Source of the DNA: Hyalella azteca
Taxonomy: Eukaryota; Arthropoda; Malacostraca; Amphipoda; Hyalellidae
Length of the DNA stretch: 64,000 nucleotides
Direction of reading: 5' to 3'
Assembly (NCBI RefSeq): GCF_000764305.2
Contig: NW_025934720.1
Location: 62,001 to 126,000, forward strand
In this document: piece after piece, positions 1 to 10,028 of the stretch
Layout: each line of letters begins with the position of its first letter
Position numbering within the stretch: the first letter of the stretch is position 1
Position numbers and translations under genes: made by a program
The notes under the pieces: generated by a model
Seen by the model: the letters and a program-made list of their open reading frames with translations, nothing else
Told to the model about the DNA's origin: nothing
Database searches by the model: none

Positions 1-119
1 TTCATCCGTCTGTGTCCTCTTTCTGAGGATTTGGTCCCTGACGCTTGATCGCCCGACTCAAGTGAGCTATGTCCAGACGGGCAGCAACTGTTGGACAGGA
101 CAAACCTTACAGGGCTAAG
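1..119 (+). other. Possible upstream non-coding exon end
   Basis: A moderately GC-rich stretch runs from the window edge to GCTAAG|GTAAGTTT, a near-consensus 5' splice site with GT at 120-121. One forward frame is open until a TAA immediately before the donor, so if it is an exon it is more likely untranslated or part of another transcript. The start is cut by the window edge. This is a splice-site call only. Confidence 0.15.
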
Positions 120-433
120 GTAAGTTTAGGAGTTTAATTGTATCATTTTTGGAATTGAACTTAACTAAAAAGACTGTATGACTAATTAGATCCGAAACTA
201 AATTTATCGGAGACCCCTGTGAGCACAAACTTGTCGCACATGATGCAAACCTCTTGGAATCTTTGAGTTTGTCATAAATTTCGTTCGATCAGTGAATCAT
301 GTTGAGCGACCCAGGTCCTGCAAGAAACCTGTGGCACAGGATGTTGAATTCGATGACCCATCAACACGTCTGGGCTTAAAAGAATCTTGAAACGTACTTT
401 TGAAATTTATATATGGACTTAATATATATATGG

Positions 434-463
434 ATATATATATATGGATCCATATATATATAT
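434..463. repeat. Perfect 30-bp AT palindrome centred on GGATCC
   Basis: Alternating TA runs flank a central GGATCC so that 434-463 is perfectly self-complementary. It lies in a wider TA-microsatellite tract (about 410-466). It probably arose by slippage or foldback and could extrude a cruciform. Confidence 0.8.
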
Positions 464-1594
464 GGACATGTTGAGATTTTCTCATTGAAAGCTGAATATT
501 AATCTAACATCATTGCCACTTAAGTTTCCACAGAACTTGTGTCGTCCGGCCTCACAGGCCTATAGAAACAATGGACAAAACTAAATGGCAATTTTTTGTA
601 AGATCAAAATACCTCTGTAGTTATTATGCGGTAATCGAACCATCCAAATTGTAGTTCTGGCCATTATTGTTTGGTTTTTGTTTACGAGCTGTGAATTGAG
701 TGCAGAATCTGCCAAATGGCAACTCGTGTGTCTAATTATCCAACGCAGCCCAGTTACGCTTATAGTTTAACTTTCCATTGTTGAATAGTCTTACCCTTAT
801 TCTAAGTAGGAAAGTAGCTTAGTCTTAGTTAACATCGTAGCGGCTGTAGTATAGGTAACGTATTAGTTAAAATGTTTTTTGGTTAAACACGATTTGGTTT
901 GTTTCTGATCTCAAACTGCCAAGCTTGGTGAGTGAAAGTTCCACGTGACACATTCCTCCGTTCTATTGTCTAGTTTTTATATGCTAAATGCACATCGAAA
1001 TTATTTACTTAATTCCAAACAACCAGCAATACGATTTTCCTACACAATTTACGTCCCACATCCCCGTCCACGGTCAATTATCCTGAATGTGAGATCCATT
1101 CTCCACAGAAGGGAAGCAACATTTTTTACCAATTTATATTTAAGCTAGAAAGAAGAAGTACTATCACTAATTCGTGCTATAATGCGCTTCAAAAGTAGTG
1201 TAAAACACCGAGTTTTGAATAATTATTGTCATGCGTGTAGTGGTAAGTGGGATTTAGTTGCACGAAAGCGGTTAGAATAATTTAGTTATTCATCGAAAGA
1301 CAATTTCTACAGTTTACAACCATTAATTTGATTGGTATACTGAAGAACTGGGTCCAATTAATGAGTGAAAACGCGTTCCATTTCGTCCCCACCGAATTTT
1401 CCATGGACGACACAGTTCCTTAGAATTGAACCTAGGAAAATATATCTAGCTAAAAAGTATTTTGTTACTTTTGCTTTGCGATTCTGCTGTAGCATCAATA
1501 AAAATAAAATAAACTGGATAACTATTTTATGCCACATATTACATGCAAGGATCACACTCATCACATGTCCCACCACGTACATGTGGCGCAGACA

Positions 1595-1765
1595 CAAGGA
1601 CATTCGGCACAGCTTACATGTGACATACGTAGCTTACATGTGGCATTTGTTCTTCGTGACATTGATTCAAGGTGCCATAGGTTAAATTCACACAGGTTCA
1701 ATAGGTCGCATTCAGCATAGGTTTCATGCGGCATTGGCTCCATGTGGTATAGGTTCCGTTTCCAA
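1595..1765. repeat. Decayed short tandem repeat
   Basis: Variants of CATGTGGCAT followed by AGGTT-like spacers recur irregularly (for example ACATGTGACAT, ACATGTGGCAT, CATGCGGCAT, CCATGTGGTAT). Spacing is uneven, so this looks like an old, eroded array. Open frames on both strands here are shadows of the repeat. Confidence 0.35.
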
Positions 1766-2134
1766 TGATTGTTTGGCCAATTGGTCATAAGTGTGCTGCA
1801 GCATCGACGCGAGGAGATAGTTGAGACCACTTCTCCAGCAGAATTAAATTGCGTTTGATCTTGGGGATGTGCCCGACGGATTAAAGGTAAAGAAAGAGAG
1901 GCGACTTATCGATAACTGATATCACTTGAACGCAAAGATGACAGTAAAAAAGGTAGTGCAAAAATTTGCGTACACGCGGTAATTGGGCCCATCTGACCAG
2001 AATTATCAACCTTCAGTAGCAATATCTGGTTAGCAACTCAAACTAATTAGACTCTGTAACGCGCAGTGTATCTAATATCTGGTGACATAGGTTTATAAAG
2101 AAAATGAAAATAAGTATAAGGGATGGGAAGTAGA

Positions 2135-2572
2135 CAGAGCTGGGCAGCGCTACTCTGAAATGTAGCGGCCGCTATACCGCTACCGCTACATGATCTGAAT
2201 GTAGCGGGCGCTACCACTACCGCTACAATTGCTTAAATGTAGCGCGCTACTGCCCACCTCTGTTAACAACTAACATGTTGACACTAGTAACAGGCTGAGG
2301 TTGATAACATTACACCGAAATCTTTCGTACAGTTTTATTCTGTAATTAATATTATGTATGTATCATGCTGGGTTTTAAATATTATTTAATACTATTAAGT
2401 AAAATCTAAAGGCTTTATCTATAAATGTAGCGGTGGTGCTGCAGCGGCAAAACCTCGTATCGCTACTTAAATATATAGCGGGCGCTACCGCTACCGCTAC
2501 GATTGCTTAGATGTAGCGCCGCTACTGAAAATGTAGCGGTCGCTACATGTAGCGCGCTACTGCCCACCTCTG
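2135..2572. mobile_element. hAT-type non-autonomous DNA transposon (MITE), composite
   Basis: The left end CAGAGCTGGGCAGCGCTAC and the right end (reverse complement CAGAGGTGGGCAGTAGCGCG) form terminal inverted repeats of the hAT type (CAGRGNTGGGCA). The flanks GAAGTAGA (2127-2134) and GAAGTACA (2573-2580) are an 8-bp target-site duplication with one mismatch, the length expected of hAT transposases. The interior is packed with GTAGCG/CGCTAC motifs and encodes nothing, so it needs a transposase from elsewhere. A second copy of the right terminus ends at 2262, so the element looks like two units joined or one inserted in or duplicated within another. Confidence 0.8.
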
Positions 2573-2677
2573 GAAGTACACATGAATTAATCCGGGCTTT
2601 GATGCGTTTGAAAGATGCTCAACTCGAAAGAAAACAGCGCTCTCAAAGTTTTTTGTCTTCAGATACATTATCAAGAG

Positions 2678-2926
2678 CAGGGTGGCCCAGTGGTTTCAGT
2701 TCAGAGTAAAACGATTGGACCTGATGGGTACGGGTTCGTTCCCAGCTACCTGCGACAGTTTCTCGTCAGAATCGGCGAGAGCAGCCGGGTGTTTAAGCAA
2801 AGCAAAATTGGAGCAGTGAGTTGCGCATTCGAGACCGCAGCAAGCTGTGCATGTTCTGTGATGTTAAGAATTGGCAACAGGCCTACGGCCTAAGAAACGC
2901 TTAAACCACTATTACATTACATTAAC
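2678..2926 (+). mobile_element. tRNA-derived SINE
   Basis: The head contains RNA polymerase III promoter boxes in tRNA order and spacing: A box TGGCCCAGTGG at 2683-2693 and B box GGTTCGTTCCC at 2733-2743. A non-tRNA body follows and ends in a short tail repeat TTACATTACATTA (about 2912-2924). This head-body-tail layout is typical of tRNA-derived SINEs. No clean target-site duplication was identified, so the borders are approximate. It lies about 100 bp after the hAT element. Open frames crossing it are incidental. Confidence 0.65.
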
Positions 2927-3898
2927 CATCGTCCATACTATTCGAATCTAAATAATCGGCTACTCAAGTTGCCTGTCGACAGGCAGAGAGTTGAGCTCTT
3001 ATTGCGGCAGTTATTGGAACGGCACGTATCTGCGTCGATTTCAATATGTTTCTACATAATTTTTATGTACGTTTATTAATGCATTATAGTCCTGCCGAGT
3101 ACAGTTAATTGTGCATTTTACTTGACGATATAGAGGTCGTCAAAGAAGTCCGGTCGTGCATGAGGAAACCGTGGGTCTGGAATGTGTAGCGACCTAGAAG
3201 TGTCTCGAAACAAGTGACTCGAGTGTATCGTGCTCAATAAATTATATTGACGTAGGTGACATAACAAATATTGCGGGAGGTGATACAAAACTGGAAATGC
3301 TCGTGTGAATTCTAATAGAAATCGGGGAGCCCGTCAAAAGGTTCTGAGAAGGTTAAAACGATTTATCATGTTTTGCACACAGTTATTGAAATTATATCTA
3401 ATGATTAGTTAACTTTATGATTTGGTAGATGTCGGAGTTTGAATTATTCAGATTCAATCTACAAATTTAAATAGTTTTTCACTGATAGAAATAATATGTA
3501 ATATTAATAAGCCTGAAATTACATTCGTGTTGTTACCTTGTAGTATTTTCTTGTACGTTGTGGTGAGAAAAGGACACAAGAAGCATGTCAGGATGGACGC
3601 AACTTGAAGTGACGATGGAAGCCGCGATCTCGAAATAGTTTGGCGGCGACGAGATCAACAAAGTTGTTGACAGTGCAACGCTTAAACTGTTCTTCTAATC
3701 CAAGTTGACGAAATGGCTGATGCTGAGGATCGGAACTGGTTCTGACCAATAGCAATTTAATTCCCGAATTCTCTTACAAAAACAGAACTGAGTAAGGAAG
3801 TGTTTATAAGTAATTTGAATGAAATAGTGCGTTGGCGTAAATAATCTTTAAAAAATAACTAATACTTATGTTATAATAGAATACGAGCAGAAATGCGG

Positions 3899-4175
3899 TA
3901 ACGATCAATACTTCGGTTATGATCAAACAATACGTCAGCTCTATCAAACTTGAATCCCGGAGCGATCGACACTTCGGTTACGATCAAGCAATACACCTGC
4001 TCTCTCAAATTTAAACCCCGTAACGATCAATACTTCGGTTACGATCAAACAATGCATAAGCTCTTTCAAACTTAAACCCCGCATAACGATTAGTACTTCG
4101 GTTACGATCAAACAATACATCAGCTCTTTCAAACTTAAACCACGTAGCGATCAACACTTCGGTTTCCATCAAGCC
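3899..4175. repeat. Minisatellite, about 61-bp unit, 4.5 copies
   Basis: The block ACGATCAATACTTCGGTTA followed by GATCAAACAATAC and CTCTTTCAAACTTAAACC recurs at about 3900, 3961, 4021, 4084 and 4146. The last copy is truncated and diverged. The 62-residue minus-strand open frame here is an artefact of the array. Confidence 0.9.
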
Positions 4176-6448
4176 ATCCGTCGGTAACGACCAAACAAAT
4201 TTTAAAGGATCACGAGAAGAAGAAGAAAAGTCTGGAAAAGAATCATGAAGATCACTTCATATTTTCAAAAGTTTATCGGGATTCACTATCAAATGATTTT
4301 TTCACCTCTAGAAAGCAGATTTTTTGAGTCCATCAATTGCAAAATTATTTAAAAACTTCGGAATGGAACATCAGGATGGTAGAGAGAGCGTGTAACGACT
4401 ACGGCTGCATGAGCTTAACGACGGCAGATGCAGCAAGTTGATGGATGAAGTGAGGCGGTCTTTGATTTATGAAGGAAAGAGTAAGGCGATATTAAGTTAC
4501 ATCTCCCCAGGTAATACTGAACAACTTGATCACAATTCTTCTATTGCTTTAGTTCGTATGCAATCACCTCTCATCCATCCATGAACGATCAAAGTTCGAT
4601 GGTTGATGGACGAATGCTTGTCAAGGTCCAGTGGGTGACTGATTGGCGAATAATCGCAGGATGAAAATTATGAATGATAGCTACATGTTGAGTTTAATGC
4701 AGTGTGCACGTGACTTTAATCACGTGGGCTGGATTTCACGTAAACGTCTTTGACATAAATTTTCACCAATTTGAAATAAGTTGTACGTAACTAATTGCTT
4801 ATATCTTAAATTCCCTGGACAATAGAAAAATTTTGAATGGGATAAAATTAAAAAAAAGGTCATGAAATATATAGTTTTTTCATTGGTTCAAAACCTCACG
4901 TTGTATTGTAATTTTACTCACTTACTTTGACACTCACTCACTCATTTACTTAATAGTATTTCCCCTTCGATTAGTGTTAGAAACCGCTCATCCTTCCCTG
5001 CGTGCAACACAATCAACAGAAGTTGATTCGCAGGATTTCAGGAAGAGGTCACTAAAGATATTCAATAAAATTCAGTTTCCCTTCATAATTAGATGAGCGT
5101 GTGTCCAGTAACTTTAATCACGAATATCAGTAACTTTTATCAAGAATATCGCATATGATCATTATCATTTCGTGTGCGCTTAGATTCATAGTAAGCAATT
5201 TATTTTGCATTTTTTTACAATAAAAAAACATTTTTACTTTTAAGAGCTACCTTGCCTATATAGTCTAATGAGCAAAGCGTTTTAAGCTTAAACGTTTTCT
5301 TTCATTATAATTTTTTAAGCGATTTCTTTCATTATTCTTTACTCTCGTTTTGATGCAATGTTTGCCTAAATCCAAACGTGAGAAATACTCTATGAGTATG
5401 GTAGTTATTAAAATACCATACATATGATTAATATAATTAATGGGGTAATATTAATTTGTTGATGAGCCAATTACTCGTGAGCGAATACAGCCATTCATTT
5501 TATAGCAATAAAAATTCTCCCAATACCTGCTCTCGTTCAATTGATTGATCAAAAATTGACTGTTACATTCTGGCAGACATAAAAGGCCACACTATCTTCT
5601 GGTATTGAAATATAGATTGAGCTTTCACCCTAACTTCTGTGAGCAGTCAAATATGCATCCATTTAATGCCATTCTCAGAGCGATGATTGGTAAGTTTGAT
5701 TCGCACACCGTTAGCCATATTTGTGCAACCGAATGCCAGAGGCAGGCTCATAACTTGTGGCAGTCTGAACTGAGATAGTAGAATGAGATTATACACGCGT
5801 ATTGAATTACATTAATTTATGGTAATATATCTATAAAATGTTGAATTCAACAGGGTGAGCCACTGCTATACTGGGATCTAACTTGCGTGTAGCTTCCCAT
5901 TCTGGTTGAAAGTCACTACAGGAAATTGAAAGGCATCTGAAAATCGAGCTCTTGATCCCTGATGTTATTTAAATTATATTTCTGCTTGGATTGTGAAAAT
6001 GCTGACGAAAATATTCAGGCAACTTCATTAATGCGACCGGAAAACTACAGTTTTCGATAAAAATCTACGGATATTAGCGTTGACATTTAATTTACCGATG
6101 CAATAATTGCAGCATGAAAATACGTTTCCCAGAAATCGCGACTTTTCCCAGAAACCCTTGAGACATGTGTTTTTCACTTAGAAAATTTTCTAATGGAAAA
6201 TAGTTTTAAGAAATCCTATGAGGAAACAGAATGCATCCATGTAACCGGAATAGCAATAATTTCAACAGCAAATCCATACTGTAAATTAAAACACCTTCTA
6301 GGACGAGATATGTTATATATCAGACAGCTTAACTAATAAGCTAAAAATGCCTTGATTATTTATGAACAAAGCCAACTGCACGGATAACTGACACTCCTAA
6401 GTTACTAAGTTTGCCATTTAACACTGCAACATCAGGGATACGTAATGC
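4176..6448. other. Unique AT-rich sequence, nothing recognised
   Basis: No long open frame or repeat array was seen. Small features are a near-duplicate CAGTAACTTTAATCACGAATAT / CAGTAACTTTTATCAAGAATAT pair near 5107-5150 and a donor-like GATTG|GTAAGTTT at 5690, discussed separately. Confidence 0.5.
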
Positions 6449-6573
6449 GTTTTTGCTATCAACACAGCAACAAAAACCGTTTAGAATGCCATGTTTGCTA
6501 TTAACACTGTAATAACAGCCGTGTAGATTGCCATGTTTGCTATTAACACTACAACAAAAGCCGTATTTTACGA
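6449..6573. repeat. Minisatellite, 42-bp unit, 3 copies
   Basis: TGCCATGTTTGCTATTAACA recurs at 6487 and 6529, with a more diverged first copy from about 6449. The 75-residue minus-strand open frame covering it is held open by the repeat (42 is a multiple of 3). Confidence 0.85.
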
Positions 6574-7600
6574 CTGCAAACACACAATTTGTGCAAGGAA
6601 CGTACGTGTTCCTGCTTGGCTGCTGCCGAGTTTACGTTCAGTTTGCTTTGCTCTTGTGAAGGAATGCTGAATGCAAGTTCCAGGCTTCAGTGTCGAGCTG
6701 ACCGTCGTGTTGTGTGGGTGTGTCGACGACCTTCTCCTGAGCTCTGACTCGAAGCTCACTTTCTCCTTCTTTTTGAAACAAATCTCATACAAATTTACTT
6801 CCTAAGTCTCCACTGAAATTTACACCTAATAATCCGTAGAGTAAAACACGAACTTGACTTGTGATGGTTATCACCGAGAATGCATTTCTGTTTTTCTTTT
6901 GTTCAAGATCATGAATCACGAAGGTGAAATATTTTGGACCGGCCCAGAGCAATTCTATTCTTTGTTTTTTACTTGCCTTACGTCTGCAAAAACAGTGCCA
7001 GAGAATAAAGGAGGGCCTCTCCAACCTGTGCTTGTGTAGCCGAGATATTTTGTAGGCCCTGGGAATTGCATCACGCGTGTGGGCATCTCTAGTCGCTTTG
7101 TGCTTCTCAAGGCCAGGAATTGCGAGCGGTCACGCGTAAATAAACGTTGAGCGTTACATTAGTTAAGAGTTATATATTAACTTTATTTGCCAATATAGCC
7201 TACCTAGACCAAGTGTAAATATTAATTAGTATTATGTTTGATTTCATGTCTCTGTCATACTCCTCAGTTCAAGTTTCATCTTCCATTTGTACCGGATAGA
7301 TTTTTAGTGACTTGAATAACAAAAATTTCAAACGGAGTTCAAAAAGTGTGTACAGTTTACAGACGATCAAAAGATTTTGTGGCCTTCAACACTGGAGTGG
7401 CAAAAGCGTCTTGGTCGCGTCCACGTGTGTCAGCGCCGGTGCTGCCTTTGGCAAATTTTGGTTGCTCGGAACGCCCAAAATCCCGATATTTGGTTTGTGC
7501 TTCTCCACCAATCATTGACAACACTACACTTATTTTTTGAATTTGCTTGATGCAACACCTGCTTTGTTGTGCAGATTTATGTCCTCCAGCCATGTGGTGC
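6574..7600. other. Unique sequence upstream of the first coding exon, no gene recognised
   Basis: Several 60-100-residue frames overlap on both strands, none resembling a known protein or carrying domain motifs. The promoter of the bru3-like gene could lie here or further upstream. I see no convincing TATA box or initiator pairing. Confidence 0.4.
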
Positions 7601-7893
7601 TGTTCGTTTGACATGTCGTTATAGTAAACAATCTTGTTGTTCTCTCTCATCTCCCGCTTCTTCAGCTCTTTCTCACTTTTTACTCTGTACGTCTATCAAT
7701 AAATTCATTTCCTTACGTTGATCGTTGGATGAGAGAATATTTGACGAGGATCTCTTGTCTATTTTAATTAAATAGTCAAATTCACCAACTTGCAAGCTTC
7801 TTCAGCTCTGCATAATTCGAATAAAAAGTATTAATCCGTAAAGTTTTTCATCTCTAACCTCGTTAATTTCAAAATCTACTCTCGATCGCCAAG

Positions 7894-8416
7894 ATGCTCA
7901 TCAATATGGCCACCTACCACAACACTATCATTGACACTGGTAGCTTTGGTGCACCAGCACCACCTCAACATCATTCCCTTGCACCACTAACAGCTCACCA
8001 CATCAACGGCCACATCGGGTCACCACCCTCAGCTTCTGCGGTCGCTGTCCCTGCAACCAACGGACATCCACATCACCATATGCAACACTCACCACCTGCC
8101 AATGGCCACCATACTCACCCCCACCACCAGCATCACGGTCAACACCACCACCACCATCACCACCTGAGTAACAACCATCAAGTAGGCACCCAAGGGCCTC
8201 CTCAGAGCGCCCTAGGGGCAGCGCCCCCGCAGTTGGTAGCATCGATGGCTCAGCAGCCGACGTCGCCACCCCACAAGGATGCGGACGCCGTGAAGCTCTT
8301 CATCGGCCAGATCCCGCGGCACCTCGAGGAGAAGGACCTCAGGCCCATGCTTGAGGAGTTCGGTAAAATTTACGAGTTCACGGTCCTCAAGGACAAGCTC
8401 ACCGGCATGCATAAAG
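7894..8416 (+). CDS. bru3: CELF/Bruno-3-like RNA-binding protein, first coding exon (partial gene)
   Basis: This exon encodes the first 174 residues plus one base of an RNA-binding protein of the CELF (CUGBP/Elav-like, Bruno) family, which controls alternative splicing and mRNA translation. Residues 1-130 are a low-complexity N-terminal tail rich in His, Pro and Ala. It has 19 His in residues 58-90, including a run of seven at 84-90. RRM1 starts at about residue 132: [20 protein letters not shown] carries the RNP2 motif LFIGQI (135-140), followed by [14 protein letters not shown] and TGMHKG. The wording KLFIGQIP and TGMHKG fits the CELF3-6/Bruno-3 subgroup rather than CELF1/2 (KMFVGQVP). The RNP1 half of RRM1 (expected to begin CAF) must lie in the next exon, outside this window. 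ATG 7894 is chosen because an in-frame TAA lies at 7864-7866. A second ATG at 7906 (MATYHN) has A at -3 and G at +4 and is an alternative start. Third positions are GC-rich compared with the flanks, as expected for real coding sequence. Confidence 0.93.
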
Positions 8417-8422
8417 GTGCGT
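8417..8422 (+). other. 5' splice site of the bru3-like exon
   Basis: The sequence reads AAAG|GTGCGT. Splitting the Gly codon after its first base (phase 1) is what CELF-family RRM1 needs, because the next exon should supply the rest of Gly and then CAF. Translation past this point (AFKFSYLSF, stop) no longer follows the RRM, which supports the exon end here. Confidence 0.85.
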
Positions 8423-9065
8423 TCAAATTCTCTTATTTATCTTTTTAAGATATGAATACTGAACTTCACCAAACTCTTTAATTTTGGTCCCTATAATAGT
8501 AACGTAAGTTATATTTTAGAGACATCAACTTCTTAATTTCGAAATTTTAACGGTTTACCCTTTGAAGATTCTTTGAATGACTCATATATGGCACGTTCTT
8601 TTGTAATGCATTCGCTCAACTGTTATTACAAAATTCTGAACCGCTTGTCTACACTCTACAGTATAGTGCTGCTGGTGCATTTATTAAAATATGTCAATGC
8701 CTTTGCAATAATTTCCATGATAATCATGCATGGCAATCATGGAATTCCTGAATCCCTGAATGCCATAACTTGAATTCCTGAGCATTATGGTTTCTACTAA
8801 AGAAAATCTTGTACGTGTTGGCCAGTTTTGTCATCATCCAATATTTCGTTTTAACTTAAATAAAATAATTACTGTTGTCGATTGGTCGTAAAAGTAGGTT
8901 TCCTCGTTTGATTTTCTTTTGTTATTGATAATCAAGGTTTAGGTCTACGCCGTACAAATAGCAGCACGAGGAAGACTTTCCAGGCAGCAAATATGACATG
9001 ACACCAGCCTGATGAGATGGCAAACAGGCGCTCTGATTGCAGCGTCTCCAGCCTTGCTGGATGAT

Positions 9066-9156
9066 GGTGCTCATGTTGTTGGTGCTCATGTTGCTGGTGC
9101 TCATGTTGCTGGTGCTCATGTTGCTGGTGCTCATGTTGCTCGTGCTCATTTTGCTA
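9066..9156. repeat. Minisatellite, 15-bp unit GGTGCTCATGTTGCT, 6 copies
   Basis: Copies start at 9066, 9081, 9096, 9111, 9126 and 9141 with few substitutions. Because the unit is 15 bp, frames on both strands stay open (VAGAH and NMSTS repeats), so the flanking 77- and 97-residue frames are not evidence for a gene. Confidence 0.95.
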
Positions 9157-9802
9157 TAGCTTATGCTGGATTGGATAATATTAGAGGTGCCCACATTTTC
9201 GTTGATGCTGGTCAATGTTGGTGTCGATGTTGCTACTTCTCATGATGAAGTTCAATCCATTGATAAAGCTGTTGCTATTGAAGATGCTACTGATACCCAG
9301 GCGTCTTTCATTGAATTCTGCTGGCGTCGGCATACGATATATCTGCGTGTAATGCTGTATCAGCGTAAATTCCTGACCGATGTGGTGTGCTGGGAGAGAT
9401 GAGTTAGTAGTAAAAAAAATAATCCATGAAGTAGTAGTAAAAAAAAATTCAAAATATCCATGATGTTCCTGATAAAGTTCTAGTCTACTTATAGGGTCGC
9501 ATCGCTTTGTTTGATTCGCAATTCGTATTAGTTTTTCGAAGCTGTAAAGTAAGCACGGTGGTTGTAAATGAATTCTATACATTAGTGAGAATTACGAATA
9601 TTAGCTGGACATCATCTGAGCTTCAAAAATGCTGTTGTTACTATAATATTTTTCTGCATAAATACAGAATGAGGAAACATGTATTGTTAATTATTTTTCC
9701 TAGTAATATCATTTTAAGCTGTGACAGTCTTAAAGTTTAGCTTGGCTTACTCATGAGACATGAGATAGTCATGTTGTTGTGTGGTTCTATCTAGCCAAAA
9801 AG

Positions 9803-10028
9803 CAAAATAATTTGCTGGCAGAACAAAATAATTTGCTGGCAGAACAAAATAATTTGCTGGCAGAGCAAAATAATTTGCTGGCAGTGCAAAATAATTTTCT
9901 GGCAGAACAAAATAATTTGCTGGCAGAGCAAAATAATTTGCTGGCAGAACAAAATAATTTGCTGGCAGAGCAGAATAATTTGCTGGCAGAGCAAAATAAT
10001 TTGCTGGCAGAGCAAAATAATTCTCTAG
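9803..10028. repeat. Minisatellite, 21-bp unit, about 10.7 copies
   Basis: The unit carries AATAATTTGCTGGCAGAAC. Copies are highly uniform, differing mainly at AGAAC/AGAGC/AGTGC. The 21-bp period keeps three frames open (for example LLAEQNN repeated), which explains the 74-115-residue open frames on both strands. The uniformity suggests recent expansion or homogenisation. Confidence 0.96.

Larger units (their letters stand above)
1..7893 (+). other. Upstream region / possible 5' UTR and 5' intron of the bru3-like gene
   Basis: No coding gene is recognisable here. The last 300 bases before the ATG are pyrimidine-rich and contain two acceptor-like sites with the shared sequence GCTTCTTCAGCTCT (AG at 7664-7665 and 7804-7805). 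Either could start the 5' UTR part of the first coding exon if the promoter lies further upstream. No clear TATA or initiator combination was seen near the ATG. Confidence 0.4.

Noticed and set aside
40..120. Upstream frame as protein-coding exon
   Set aside because: The only open frame meets a TAA two bases before the donor, so coding continuity through the splice is not possible in that frame.
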